A stretch of DNA of 64,000 nucleotides from Micavibrio_A sp964539025 (GCA_964539025.1 CAZIFA010000001.1:372001-436000); one strand, 5' to 3'. Numbered from the stretch's first letter, positions 23,755-32,020 are shown. Program-made: numbers and translations. Notes: generated by a model not told the origin, from the letters alone.

Positions 23755-23769
23755 AAAAAATAAAGGCCC

Positions 23770-24201
23770 TTATTTCCTGTTGATTTCGCTCATCGATGCA
23801 GCGGCTCGCTGGTTGATGATTTCGGCGGCATCGGTCACGCATTTGCGGCACAATTCTACCAGTTCTTGCGAATTCTGGATCGATCTTTCATAGTTGGACT
23901 GGATGATGCCGGGCAGTTTGGCCAGCTTGGCTTCAGCTGTTTCTTCGGCCAGTGTTTCACGGGCGATGCCGGAATTATCCTGCACAAATTGGGATACCAT
24001 TTCGGCCTGGCGCTTGGCCATTTCCTGCCATCCTTGCATGGCGCATTTGTTAGCCTCGGTCAGCGCCTGCATATTTTTACGCTGCGCTTCCATTACGGCC
24101 TTGAAATCGAACGGATAGGAAGAGGGCAAGTTGCCCAGCATTTCCTTGAATGTCTGTTGCATGTCGCTGAAAAAATTTTCTGCGGAATTTTTTTGCTGCA
24201 T
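23770..24201 (-). CDS. Phasin family protein
   Basis: A 143-residue amphipathic helical protein of the phasin family, which coats PHB granules. The central helix AVMEAQRKNMQALTEANKCA (about 35-54) followed by MQGWQEMAKRQAEMVSQFVQ is typical of phasins; the C-terminal half carries a second long helix (NYERSIQNSQELVELCRKC). The PHB synthase operon of this window is at 39.6-42.8 kb. The upstream region has a 14-bp palindrome whose half-site also occurs between phaR and phaC, consistent with shared control by PhaR. Confidence 0.88.
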   Translation of the reverse strand: MQQKNSAENFFSDMQQTFKEMLGNLPSSYPFDFKAVMEAQRKNMQALTEANKCAMQGWQEMAKRQAEMVSQFVQDNSGIARETLAEETAEAKLAKLPGIIQSNYERSIQNSQELVELCRKCVTDAAEIINQRAAASMSEINRK

Positions 24202-24282
24202 CTCGGAAGCTCCCTGAATTTTGCCTGATCACTCAAACTATGTTTTTTGTGCATCAGGGTCAAGGGAATAGAACCCGGAATT

Positions 24283-24321
24283 ATTGCATATGCAATCGTA
24301 TGCGATATTCAACATATGCAT
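24283..24321. promoter_or_regulatory. TGCA-type palindrome upstream of the phasin gene
   Basis: ATTGCATATGCAAT (24283-24296) is a perfect 14-bp palindrome of the TGCN4GCA form, followed by a second ATATGCAT element near 24314-24321. PhaR proteins of other alphaproteobacteria bind TGC/GCA-rich dyads at phasin promoters. Binding here is inferred. Confidence 0.4.
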
Positions 24322-24353
24322 AACAAAGCCGAATTTTTCAATAATACCCCCAG

Positions 24354-24476
24354 CGTCATCCCGGAAGCTATGTCGAGCTTAAGCCGCAAGGCTTTAGCGA
24401 GATTTGCTATCCGGGATCTTTGGGCTGCACGAATAAGATCCCGGATAAATTCCTTTCGGAATTTTCCGGGATGACA
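24354..24476 (+). repeat. Palindromic interspersed repeat, single type
   Basis: A block of about 123 bp from CGTCATCCCGGAAG to TTCCGGGATGACA with several inner arms (ATCCGGGATC / GATCCCGGAT). It fills much of the 375-bp gap between the divergent phasin and PAS-kinase genes. The rest of that gap shows no gene. Confidence 0.8.
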
Positions 24477-24576
24477 TTGAAATAAGGGCAAAATTAGTAA
24501 AAATTTAACCTGTTTTGGGCATTGTGTACGGTGGAGAAGAATCTTTTTTCTTTTCGGGGAGCCGTGTCTAAAATCC

Positions 24577-27114
24577 ATGTCGTTCATAGGAAACAATAAT
24601 CGTGAAGTAGCGGCCGACGCCTTGAAAGCCAAGGCGAAGGGCGGCGGCTGGCTGTCCGGCAACATGGCGCAGGTCATGGTGTTCCTGAACGGTCTGATCT
24701 TGACCTTCACGGCTTTCGCGACGCTCAACGTCTTTATCAATCAGATCGTGACCGAAGGCGTGAACCTCTTATCCTATGAAACCAAAGAACATTTTGTCGA
24801 ACGTTTTGATAATCTGGAAAGAGGGATCGGTGTCGCGTCCTCGCTGGTGACGTTGCCGGGTAAACCGGCTGCTGCGGATATTCTGACCAATTTTGGAGAA
24901 AGCTTTTCCTATAAAGAATTTTACGAAAGTATCGTCTGGTTGGAATGGATGTCCGAAGGGCAATATGCCGCGCATGTGATGCTGACTCCCAATACTGACG
25001 GCGTGGCAGGCGATCTCCATAAATACGTGATCCAGACGCTCGATAAATCCATGGGCACAGTGCAGCTTATGACCGCCATGCCCGGTATGGTCGCGCGCAG
25101 CGGCGAAAGCGATTATCCCCTGATCCTGGCAAAATCCGTCCGCCGCGGCGATGGCAACGCGGACATTGTTTATGGCGTGACAGGGATTGGCAACGTCATC
25201 TCGCCCGGCTTTCTGGATAGCCGCAAGACGATCCGCGGGCTTTCAGCAGCGTTCGATAAAAAGAATATCGGTCTGTATAAATATATGCGCGAAGGGGCAG
25301 AGGATGTCGGCGAGGAAAATATATTCAGCCGCGGGTTCCAATTATCGCTGGGCGGCAAGCCCGTTGCGCTGTCTGTTCAGGTCAATCTCAGCCACCGCGA
25401 GATATTCCTAAAGAAAATCCCGCTGCTGATGATGCTGTTTGGGATCACGCTGACCTTTATCGGGACATTGTATGTCCGCAATAACCAGAAACAATCCCAG
25501 CGTCTGGCCATCATCAACATGGAACTGGCTCAGAAGAACGACGAGTTGAACCACGAAGTAGTCGAACGCGAAAAACTCTATCAGGCGCTACAGCGGAACG
25601 AAAAAGAAAATCGCGCCGTGATCGATGCCGTAAGCGATATTATCTTTGAAACCTCGACAGACGGGCAAATCCTCTTCCTCAATGAAACATGGCAAAAGAT
25701 CACTGGATTCTCCGCCGAACGCTCGCTGGGCCGCAATCTGTTCGACCTTCTTTATATGCAAGATCAGTCGGAACAGCGCAGCAATTTTGCCCAGCTCGTC
25801 AAGGGCAAGAAACATTCCTACCGCGCCTTTACGCGTCTTCGCACGGCGGATGGTAATTTCCGCGCGGTCGAATTGGCTGTCTCTATGTTGCGTCAGGATG
25901 AAAATAAAGATCTGCGCGTCGTCGGCACGATCACGGACGTGGAAGAACGCCGCCGCGCCGAACGAGCCTTATCCGAAGCTGAAAAGAAATATCGCGCCAT
26001 CGTGGAAAACGCCGCCGCCGGTATCTATCAGGTCACGCCCGAAGGGGTTTACCTGTCCGCCAACCCCGCGCTGGCCGGTATTCTGGGCTATAATTCTGCC
26101 GAACAGATTTTGCGCGATGTGCGTAACGCCAACACCGATATCTATTACAATGGGCGCGAGAGGGAGCGCCAACTGCGTGATGCCGTGCGTTCCGGTTCCG
26201 TCAACGCCGAATGTCAGGTCCGTCGTCAGGACGGCAAGATCATCTGGGTGCATGAGTCCTTACGTGCCGTGAAGGATGATGAAGACCAACTCATCTTCTT
26301 CGAAGGCAGCATGGAAGACATCACCCAGCGTAAGGAAACCGAAATCGCGCTGCGCGAAGCGAAGGTCCAGTCCGATCTGGCCTACCGCGCGAAATCCGAA
26401 TTTCTCGCCAATATGTCGCACGAGCTTCGTACGCCGCTTAACGCCATTATCGGTTTTTCGGATATCATAAACACACAAGCATTCGGCCCGGTTGGTCGCC
26501 CGGAATATCTGGAATATGCCCGCGACATCAACGAAAGCGGCAAACGCCTGCTGCATGTCATCAACGACATCCTCGACGTTTCGCGCATCGAGGCTGGTGA
26601 TCGCCAGCTCAACGAAGGCGTGGTTGATCTGCATAAAATCGTGCTGGCGAGCCTCGAAATGCTGGCGCCCAAGATCGAAGCGAACCGCATGACTATCTCA
26701 AACCGCGTCACGCCCGATACGACGAAAATCATCGGTGAAAGCCACGGTATCAAACAGATGCTTATCAACCTTCTATCCAACGCGGTGAAATTTACGGCCG
26801 AAGGCGGGCGCATTTCCATCGGCGCGGAACTCGATGATTACGGACAGATGCATGTCACCGTGACCGATACGGGTATTGGCCTGACCGATGAAGAAATCGA
26901 AAAAGCGCTCTCGCCGTTCGGTCAGGTGGACGCCGCGCTGAACAAGAGCGAGTCCGGCACGGGCCTTGGTCTGACGCTGGTGCAATCCTTGATGTCGCTC
27001 CACGGCGGCTCGTTCGAATTGTTTTCGCAAAAAGGTATCGGCACCACGGCGACCCTGATCTTCCCACCCAAACGCGTTTCGCAATCGCCCGTCAAAACCC
27101 CGGAAAAAGTTTAA
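24577..27114 (+). CDS. PAS-domain histidine kinase with PleC/DivJ-like core
   Basis: An 845-residue membrane kinase. Span 1 is at about 32-54; a sensor region of about 225 residues lies outside; span 2 is at about 283-302. A short coiled coil, PAS 1 (about 345-465) and PAS 2 (about 468-590) follow. The catalytic core has H615 in FLANMSHELRTPLNAIIGFS and a HATPase domain (N box LINLLSNAVKF near 730; G boxes TDTGIGL and GTGLGLTLV). After H615 the FGPVGRPEYLEYARDI and INDILDVSRIEAG segments resemble PleC/DivJ (PdhS-type) kinases, which act on DivK and PleD in cell-cycle control. No receiver domain or partner regulator is adjacent, so this is an orphan kinase. Confidence 0.9.
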   Translation: MSFIGNNNREVAADALKAKAKGGGWLSGNMAQVMVFLNGLILTFTAFATLNVFINQIVTEGVNLLSYETKEHFVERFDNLERGIGVASSLVTLPGKPAAADILTNFGESFSYKEFYESIVWLEWMSEGQYAAHVMLTPNTDGVAGDLHKYVIQTLDKSMGTVQLMTAMPGMVARSGESDYPLILAKSVRRGDGNADIVYGVTGIGNVISPGFLDSRKTIRGLSAAFDKKNIGLYKYMREGAEDVGEENIFSRGFQLSLGGKPVALSVQVNLSHREIFLKKIPLLMMLFGITLTFIGTLYVRNNQKQSQRLAIINMELAQKNDELNHEVVEREKLYQALQRNEKENRAVIDAVSDIIFETSTDGQILFLNETWQKITGFSAERSLGRNLFDLLYMQDQSEQRSNFAQLVKGKKHSYRAFTRLRTADGNFRAVELAVSMLRQDENKDLRVVGTITDVEERRRAERALSEAEKKYRAIVENAAAGIYQVTPEGVYLSANPALAGILGYNSAEQILRDVRNANTDIYYNGRERERQLRDAVRSGSVNAECQVRRQDGKIIWVHESLRAVKDDEDQLIFFEGSMEDITQRKETEIALREAKVQSDLAYRAKSEFLANMSHELRTPLNAIIGFSDIINTQAFGPVGRPEYLEYARDINESGKRLLHVINDILDVSRIEAGDRQLNEGVVDLHKIVLASLEMLAPKIEANRMTISNRVTPDTTKIIGESHGIKQMLINLLSNAVKFTAEGGRISIGAELDDYGQMHVTVTDTGIGLTDEEIEKALSPFGQVDAALNKSESGTGLGLTLVQSLMSLHGGSFELFSQKGIGTTATLIFPPKRVSQSPVKTPEKV

Positions 27115-27123
27115 ACTCAATGT

Positions 27124-27189
27124 TGTCATCCTGAGCGCAGCGAAGGATCTCCTGAGATCCTTCAGTCGCTATGCTCCTTCAGGATGACA
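27124..27189 (+). repeat. Palindromic interspersed repeat, subfamily C (copy 2)
   Basis: A 66-bp block from TGTCATCCTGAGCGCAGCG to CTCCTTCAGGATGACA, nearly identical to 3192-3259 and 30400-30470. It lies between the converging PAS-kinase and recX genes. Confidence 0.9.
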
Positions 27190-27197
27190 ACGGAGAG

Positions 27198-27824
27198 TTA
27201 CGAGTGCATCTCTGCCAATATCTCTTCCGCATCTTCCAATGACAGGTTCAGCGCCTTTTGCGCTATATCGAACCCGAAACCCGCACGGGCGAGGGCAGCG
27301 AGTTCCTTATTCCGGTCCGCATCCTGCTTTCGAAAAGCGCCCAGCCGTTTGCGACGCGTCAGCAGCACGGCTGCGGCAAGATCGGGGTTCGTAATGCCGG
27401 TATCCCCGTCATAGGCCCGCAGAACCTCCAGAATACGCGCCTGCTCCATGCCCTTTTGCCCGAGCTTGGATAATATCGCCTGTGTCGAAAGGCCCCTGCG
27501 GCGCAGGGAATTGATCATCCCCGATAAATACGCGTCGTCGTTGAGCAGCCCCATCCGCACGAATTGCGTGATGGTCGCCTTGAGAAACCCCAAACACTCT
27601 TCCCTGCTTTGTTCCTTATGGTAATTGCAGGATTTATCGATCTTGCGCCCCATGATCCGTTTGAAATGCGGCGTGCTGGCCGGGAATCGCTGCAGATATG
27701 CAAGGCCGGAATTATAGAGATATTTTTCCGTGATTTTCTTCGGGGGCTTTTTCTCATGGCGAGGCTTGCCGCGCTTGATATTTTCCGGCTCTGCCATATC
27801 TTGGCTCATACTGTTTTCTCGCAT
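27198..27824 (-). CDS. recX: RecX family regulator of RecA
   Basis: RecX proteins bind RecA filaments and limit recombination. The 208 residues contain the three-helix repeats of the family: YLQRFPASTPHFKRIMGRKI (about 43-62), the segment with MGLLNDDAYLSGMINSLRRR then GLSTQAILSKLGQKGM, and the C-terminal RNKELAALARAGFGFDIAQKAL then NLSLEDAEEIL. The basic N-terminus (KRGKPRHEKKPPKK) is longer than in E. coli RecX. Several start codons are possible (27824, 27809). recA is not adjacent. It is divergent from the ABC permease with 21 bp between starts. Confidence 0.85.
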   Translation of the reverse strand: MRENSMSQDMAEPENIKRGKPRHEKKPPKKITEKYLYNSGLAYLQRFPASTPHFKRIMGRKIDKSCNYHKEQSREECLGFLKATITQFVRMGLLNDDAYLSGMINSLRRRGLSTQAILSKLGQKGMEQARILEVLRAYDGDTGITNPDLAAAVLLTRRKRLGAFRKQDADRNKELAALARAGFGFDIAQKALNLSLEDAEEILAEMHS

Positions 27825-27845
27825 AAATCAGATCCGGATCAAATA

Positions 27846-28670
27846 ATGAAACAAAGTGATTTTATACCAATCGGCGCCGAACTCAAACCGCGCGTTATCC
27901 CGCCCGTTAACATGATCGGCCTCAAAACCCTGGTCGGCAAGGAAGTAGGGCGGTTTTTGAACGTTTATACGCAAACCATCGTCGCGCCGGTGGTCACGAT
28001 GATCTTGTATTACGCGGTCTTCGCGCTGGCGTTCGGCGGCATTGCCAAGACGATTGGCGATGGCATTCCATACCTGACCTTTCTGGCCCCCGGCCTGATC
28101 ATGATGACGATGGTGCAGAACGCCTTTTCCAACACATCTTCTTCCATTGTCATCGCCAAGGTGCAAGGGAACATTGTCGATGTCCTGATGCCGCCGATTT
28201 CGCCCGGCGAATTTTTCATCGGCTATATGACGGGCGGCGTGCTGCGCGGCCTGATGGTCGGTGTGGCCTGTGCGGTGGTTGTCTGGCTTACCATGGGTAT
28301 GCAGATTCATTCCATCGGCGCGATTGTCCTGTTTGCGGTTCTGGGCAATATGATGCTCTCCAACCTCGGCCTTGCGACGGGGATATGGTCTGAAAAATTT
28401 GATCATATCGCCGCCGTGACCAATTTCATCGTCACACCGATGACGTTTTTGTCCGGCACGTTTTATTCCGCCGAACAATTGCCGGGCATCTGGAACACGC
28501 TGGTCCATTACAACCCGTTCTTTTACATGATTGATGGGTTCCGCTACGGCTTTATCGGCCACGCGGACGGCAATTTAATGGCGGGCGCGATAGTGCTGAT
28601 TGTGATCAACGTGCTGCTGGCCATTCTGACCTACCGCATGGTCAAGACGGGCTACAATATCAAGAGTTAA
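27846..28670 (+). CDS. ABC-2 type transporter permease
   Basis: A 274-residue integral membrane protein with six spans and the ABC-2 permease pattern: IAPVVTMILYYAVFALAFGG (about 40-60), the segment with FLAPGLIMMTMVQNAFSNTS then SSIV, and the late PLSxxF-like stretch ending VHYNPFFYMIDGFRYGFIG. Members export drugs, polysaccharides or lipids with a separate ATPase. No ABC ATPase gene is adjacent; the neighbours are recX and hslO. The start at 27846 is preferred because frames upstream lie within recX on the opposite strand. It is 1 bp from hslO, so the two are probably one transcript. Confidence 0.88.
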   Translation: MKQSDFIPIGAELKPRVIPPVNMIGLKTLVGKEVGRFLNVYTQTIVAPVVTMILYYAVFALAFGGIAKTIGDGIPYLTFLAPGLIMMTMVQNAFSNTSSSIVIAKVQGNIVDVLMPPISPGEFFIGYMTGGVLRGLMVGVACAVVVWLTMGMQIHSIGAIVLFAVLGNMMLSNLGLATGIWSEKFDHIAAVTNFIVTPMTFLSGTFYSAEQLPGIWNTLVHYNPFFYMIDGFRYGFIGHADGNLMAGAIVLIVINVLLAILTYRMVKTGYNIKS

Positions 28671-28671
28671 T

Positions 28672-29559
28672 ATGGACGATAACTTTGTAAAATCATTCCA
28701 GCTGGAAACATCGCATATTCGCGGGCGCATTGTGCGTCTGGGTGGCGCGCTGGATGAAATTCTATCGGCGCATGATTACCCCGAAGATGTTTTGCATCTG
28801 ACGGGGGAAACGCTGGTGCTCGGCGCGCTGTTATCTTCGATGCTCAAATACGAAGGCATCTTCACGCTCCAGACGACGGGTGAGGGGCCGGTGACTATGT
28901 TGGTCGCGGATATGACCAGCGATGGCAAGGTTCGCGCCTGCGCCGCCTTCAGGAAAGAACAGCTCGACAAAGCGCAATACAAAAAAGACCGCGCCGAACT
29001 TCTGGGCAAGGGTTACATGGCATTCACGGTCGATCAGGGTGAATTTACTGATCGCTATCAGGGCATCGTAGAATTAAAACCGGAATCTCTGTTGACCAGC
29101 GTCCAACATTACTTCACCCAATCCGAACAGATCGCGACAGGCATCATGATGGCGGTGGGAAAGCGGGACGGAAAATGGCGCGCGACCGGTATCATGGTGC
29201 AACAGATGCCCGAAGACACGGTTACCTATAACAAAGATCAAAGCAACGTGAACGAAGATGACTGGCGGCGCGCGATGGTGCTGCTCGGCAGCGTCAAGGA
29301 AGACGAATTGCTTGATCCGAACCTTTCGGGCGATGATTTGCTGTTCCGCCTGTTCCATGAAGAAGGCGTGCGCACGTTCGAAACCCATCCGCTCACCCAT
29401 GTCTGCCGTTGCAGCCCGGATCGCGTCAAAAATATTCTTACAACCATGTCGGATGAAGATGTCGCGGACATCACGGTGAACGGAAAAATCGTTATGACCT
29501 GTGAATTTTGCAGTAAGGATTATATATTGGACCCGACTGATATAAAAACCAAGAATTAA
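28672..29559 (+). CDS. hslO: Hsp33 redox-regulated chaperone
   Basis: Hsp33 is a cytoplasmic holdase activated by oxidative unfolding. The 295 residues contain the zinc-binding redox switch at the C-terminus: C245 and C247 (HVCRCSPDR) and C277 and C280 (MTCEFCSKDY), the standard C-x-C and C-x2-C pair. The N-terminal domain starts DDNFVKSFQLETSHIRGRIV, as in alphaproteobacterial members. It follows the ABC permease by 1 bp. Confidence 0.95.
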   Translation: MDDNFVKSFQLETSHIRGRIVRLGGALDEILSAHDYPEDVLHLTGETLVLGALLSSMLKYEGIFTLQTTGEGPVTMLVADMTSDGKVRACAAFRKEQLDKAQYKKDRAELLGKGYMAFTVDQGEFTDRYQGIVELKPESLLTSVQHYFTQSEQIATGIMMAVGKRDGKWRATGIMVQQMPEDTVTYNKDQSNVNEDDWRRAMVLLGSVKEDELLDPNLSGDDLLFRLFHEEGVRTFETHPLTHVCRCSPDRVKNILTTMSDEDVADITVNGKIVMTCEFCSKDYILDPTDIKTKN

Positions 29560-29760
29560 AAAATTCAACGCGGAGACACGGAAGCACGAAGTTTTTTTTG
29601 ATAATTTACACTCCCCTGTAATGTCATCCCGAGCGAAGTCGAGGGATCTTTGACAGATCGATCTTTTAAAGATCCCTCCATTCCGCTTCGCTCCAGTCGG
29701 GATGACAGGTTAGGAAAAACTCCGTATCTCCGGACCTCCGCGTTAAATTTTTTTTAATTC
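29559..29760. repeat. Nested repeat: outer imperfect dyad around a GTCATCC element
   Basis: AAAAAATTCAACGCGGAG (starting at about 29558) on the left is the near reverse complement of CTCCGCGTTAAATTTTTTT on the right (about 29738-29756). Between them lies the subfamily D repeat at 29622-29707. The right part continues into ATTCGTGTCCATTCGTGG, a phrase seen in repeats of many bacteria. Confidence 0.7.
29622..29707 (+). repeat. Palindromic interspersed repeat, subfamily D (copy 2)
   Basis: An 86-bp block matching 23160-23246 except in the short central spacer. It is embedded in a second, unrelated dyad (29559-29760). Confidence 0.9.
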
Positions 29761-29799
29761 GTGTCCATTCGTGGTAAAACTTTGAAAAGGAGCCGTATC

Positions 29800-30384
29800 A
29801 TGAAAAAACAACTGATGACCGCCGCTGCTATTGCCATTCTCGCCGTTACGGGCTGCGCCGCCGGGGAGGGTATGCCATCGCCGAAACTGACCTTCGCCAA
29901 TTACCAGCCGGTCAGATTGAACGTCAAATCGGCGGATGTTGTTGAAAATTATTCCAACGTGAATGATCCGCAGGATGTATCGAGCCAGTTCGTTGTAACG
30001 CCTGTCGAGGCTGTAAAACGTTACGCCGCGCGGCGCTTTGCCGCGAGCGGTTCTGGCACGGGCCAGTTCACGATTGAAATCACCGATTCCCGCGTTCACC
30101 TGCGTCAGATCAAACAGGACAGCAAGGTTCTGGCCGCGATGGATGCAGGCACGGAAGATGAATACCATGTTTGGCTTGCTTTGCGCGTGACGCCGCAACC
30201 GGATGGGTTCAACGGTCGCATGGGCGCGACGACCATCAAGATGGATCGCACGCTCGTCATGCGCTCTTCCGTGTCGCTGGCGGAACGTGAGTTAAAACAA
30301 GTGCAGTTTCTTGAACAACTGATCGCCGATCTTGATGTGAAGATCAATGACACGATCCACGCCACTCCTGCGATTTTGAGGTAG
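29800..30384 (+). CDS. Putative lipoprotein
   Basis: The ATG at 29800 has AAGGAG 8 bp upstream and gives 194 residues; a GTG frame from 29761 only adds repeat-derived residues. The signal peptide (MKKQLMTAAAIAILAVTGC) ends in a lipobox with C19 as the lipidated residue, a substrate for Lgt. The mature part (about 175 residues) has two beta-rich stretches (QFTIEITDSRVHLRQI; EYHVWLALRVTPQPDGFNG) and a helical end (ERELKQVQFLEQLIADLDVK). I do not recognise a family. Residue 20 onward is AAGEG, without Asp at +2, so outer-membrane sorting is expected by the E. coli rule. Confidence 0.75.
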   Translation: MKKQLMTAAAIAILAVTGCAAGEGMPSPKLTFANYQPVRLNVKSADVVENYSNVNDPQDVSSQFVVTPVEAVKRYAARRFAASGSGTGQFTIEITDSRVHLRQIKQDSKVLAAMDAGTEDEYHVWLALRVTPQPDGFNGRMGATTIKMDRTLVMRSSVSLAERELKQVQFLEQLIADLDVKINDTIHATPAILR

Positions 30385-30399
30385 TATCCGCGTCCTTGG

Positions 30400-30470
30400 T
30401 GTCATCCTGAGCGCAGCGAAGGATCTCATGAGATCCTTCAGTCGCGATACTCGCTCCTTCAGGATGACAT
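30400..30470 (+). repeat. Palindromic interspersed repeat, subfamily C (copy 3)
   Basis: A 71-bp block from TGTCATCCTGAGCGCAGCG to TCCTTCAGGATGACA, 15 bp after the lipoprotein stop; it differs from the other copies in the CGCGATACTCGC loop. Confidence 0.9.
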
Positions 30471-30523
30471 CGGGTGGATTTCGTGCTATACTCATTCCAT
30501 CAACATCACATCTGCGCCTGACA

Positions 30524-30643
30524 GTTAATTCTGACCAGAATTAACTTTTTAGCGTGGTTAATTTTGGTCAATTCGTGAAACGTTTCACTACAAAAAATCC
30601 CCCTGGGGCTTTTTAAAAATCTGGTTGGCTAACCAAAATTAAC
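30524..30643. promoter_or_regulatory. Cluster of four dyads of unknown role
   Basis: GTTAATTCTG-AC-CAGAATTAAC (30524-30545) is a 22-bp dyad with 10-bp arms. GTTAATTTTGGT (30557-30568) pairs with ACCAAAATTAAC (30632-30643). Between them GTGAAACGTTTCAC (30575-30588) is a perfect 14-bp palindrome, and GGTT-GGCT-AACC (30623-30634) is a small hairpin. The TTAATT phrase is shared by the first two. No related sequence was seen elsewhere apart from 31843-31860. Confidence 0.5.
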
Positions 30644-30678
30644 TTTTAACCTTTTATAATCCTCTGCGCCCCACCGAT

Positions 30679-30756
30679 GTCATCCCCCGACTTGATCGGG
30701 GGATCCATAGAATGGTGCAAGCGGCTCTGGATCCTCCGGTCAAGCCGGAGGATGAC
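30679..30756 (-). repeat. Palindromic interspersed repeat, subfamily B (copy 3)
   Basis: A 78-bp block in the same orientation as 13994-14073 and reverse to 2257-2336, with both hairpins intact. Confidence 0.9.
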
Positions 30757-30790
30757 AGTGATGGAATTTGGAATGACAGTGCAGAATAAA

Positions 30791-30817
30791 AAAACGGGGC
30801 GCAACCGGCCCCGTTTT
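30791..30817 (-). terminator. Rho-independent terminator of the OmpA-lipoprotein gene
   Basis: AAAACGGGGC-GCAACCG-GCCCCGTTTT with A/T runs on both sides. It lies 22 bp past the stop of the minus-strand gene and could work in both directions. Confidence 0.8.
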
Positions 30818-30838
30818 AATTTGTTTATCGGAAAATCC

Positions 30839-31732
30839 TTACTGGAAGGAAATCTGGGCGCGGCGGTTGGCCGGTTCGCGAACATTATCCGGCGTTTCGA
30901 CCAGGCGTTCGTCTTCGCCGCGTGTGCCGACGTTGATCATGCTGGCGTTAATACCGCGCTGGACGAGGGCGTCACGCACGGCGTTGGCTCGGCGCATGCC
31001 GAGTTTCTGGTTGTATTCTTCCGAACCCGAACGGTCGGCGTGGCCGATGATGTTGATGGCGTTCAGGCTACGCTTGGAAACTTCACCGGCAACGGCATCC
31101 AGAACGCTTTGCGCGCCGGGGCCGAGTGTCGATTCATCCCAGTCGAAGAACACAAGATACATCGCGTTTTCGATAGCCATCGGCGCGTTCGGATTCACAT
31201 CCAGCGGGTTGGTTGCGGCAACAGGAGCGGCAGGCGGAGCGGCCGGCATTGCGCCTTCGAGTTGTTGCAAGGCTGCGAGGAATTCGCGTTTGCATTTGTT
31301 GATGTCATCAGGCTGGAAGTTTTCTTCCTGCTGTTCCATCCAGCAATCATAACGCGATTGTGCGATGGCGGAGACATCCGGATACATTTCGCGAGAACCC
31401 AGATCGAACATCGCCACCATGCGGGAACGGCCGACGGAAAGTTCTTCCATATTTTCAGGCTGGATATTCCAGTCGCCGAGCGGTTCGGGCATCACGACAT
31501 CGCCGCGGGCCGAAGCGAGGCCTTTGCGCGCGAAGTGGATCGCGTCTGCATGGTCCATCTGGTCTTTTTCGGATTCAACGAAGTCGCGATATTCGGAGGT
31601 CAATTTTTGCGTGAACGGGCTGCCGACGGCTTGGGATTCTTTCAGCGCGTCTACTTCTTCGAATTTGTTGAAATCGCAAGCGCCGAGGGCCATAACACCG
31701 GCCACGATCATCAGTCCGCGCATAATCTGCAT
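30839..31732 (-). CDS. OmpA-domain lipoprotein
   Basis: A 297-residue envelope protein. The signal peptide ends in a lipobox with C19 (MALGACD), and Asp at +2 would retain it in the inner membrane under the E. coli rule, though this rule is not general. Residues 20-165 are an unrecognised, partly helical domain with two Cys. A Pro/Ala linker (AAPPAAPVAATNPLDVNPNA) leads into the OmpA/Pal domain (about 190-297), which binds peptidoglycan. Its marks are YLVFFDWDESTLGP, IIGHADRSGSEEYN and the DAP-binding Asp and Arg in DNVREPANRRAQI. It stands alone rather than in a tol-pal cluster. Confidence 0.9.
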   Translation of the reverse strand: MQIMRGLMIVAGVMALGACDFNKFEEVDALKESQAVGSPFTQKLTSEYRDFVESEKDQMDHADAIHFARKGLASARGDVVMPEPLGDWNIQPENMEELSVGRSRMVAMFDLGSREMYPDVSAIAQSRYDCWMEQQEENFQPDDINKCKREFLAALQQLEGAMPAAPPAAPVAATNPLDVNPNAPMAIENAMYLVFFDWDESTLGPGAQSVLDAVAGEVSKRSLNAINIIGHADRSGSEEYNQKLGMRRANAVRDALVQRGINASMINVGTRGEDERLVETPDNVREPANRRAQISFQ

Positions 31733-31842
31733 TGAAAACTCCTAAATCTCTTTGAATGGATAAGCCGGATATAGAGCCGGGCAAGTCTTGTTTTTTATAA
31801 CTAACCAGCGGGCAAAGTAAAGGGATATGGCTCAAAAACAGC

Positions 31843-31860
31843 AAATTAACCGGTTAATTT
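31843..31860. promoter_or_regulatory. 18-bp perfect palindrome upstream of the OmpA lipoprotein
   Basis: AAATTAACCGGTTAATTT is fully self-complementary and lies 111 bp upstream of the minus-strand ATG. A further TTAA box follows at 31864-31867. It could be an operator, but no cognate regulator is identified. Confidence 0.35.
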
Positions 31861-32020
31861 TTGTTAATAGTTTCAGGCTTTCCGCTTTTTTTTTGGGATC
31901 GTGGAACATCCTGTTGAAAACATGCGTTCGTACTTTTCCCTTAAACAGGGCCGTAATTATATTTGACATAGCGACGCTGGCGTCATAGTTTCCGGGCGGA
32001 TTAAAATTTGGATGGGTGTC

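Larger units (their letters stand above)
30385..30838. other. Palindrome-rich intergenic region without genes
   Basis: This 454-bp space between two converging genes has no gene that I can see. It contains a subfamily C repeat (30400-30470), a TATACT box near 30488, a run of dyads (30524-30643), a subfamily B repeat (30679-30756) and a terminator (30791-30817). Confidence 0.7.

Noticed and set aside
30575..30588. GTGAAACGTTTCAC as a parS site
   Set aside because: The half-sites are in swapped order relative to the ParB consensus, so it is listed as an unexplained palindrome only.
30677..31735. Plus-strand open frame of 352 codons opposite the OmpA lipoprotein
   Set aside because: The minus strand has a lipobox and an OmpA domain with conserved residues; the plus frame begins inside a repeat.
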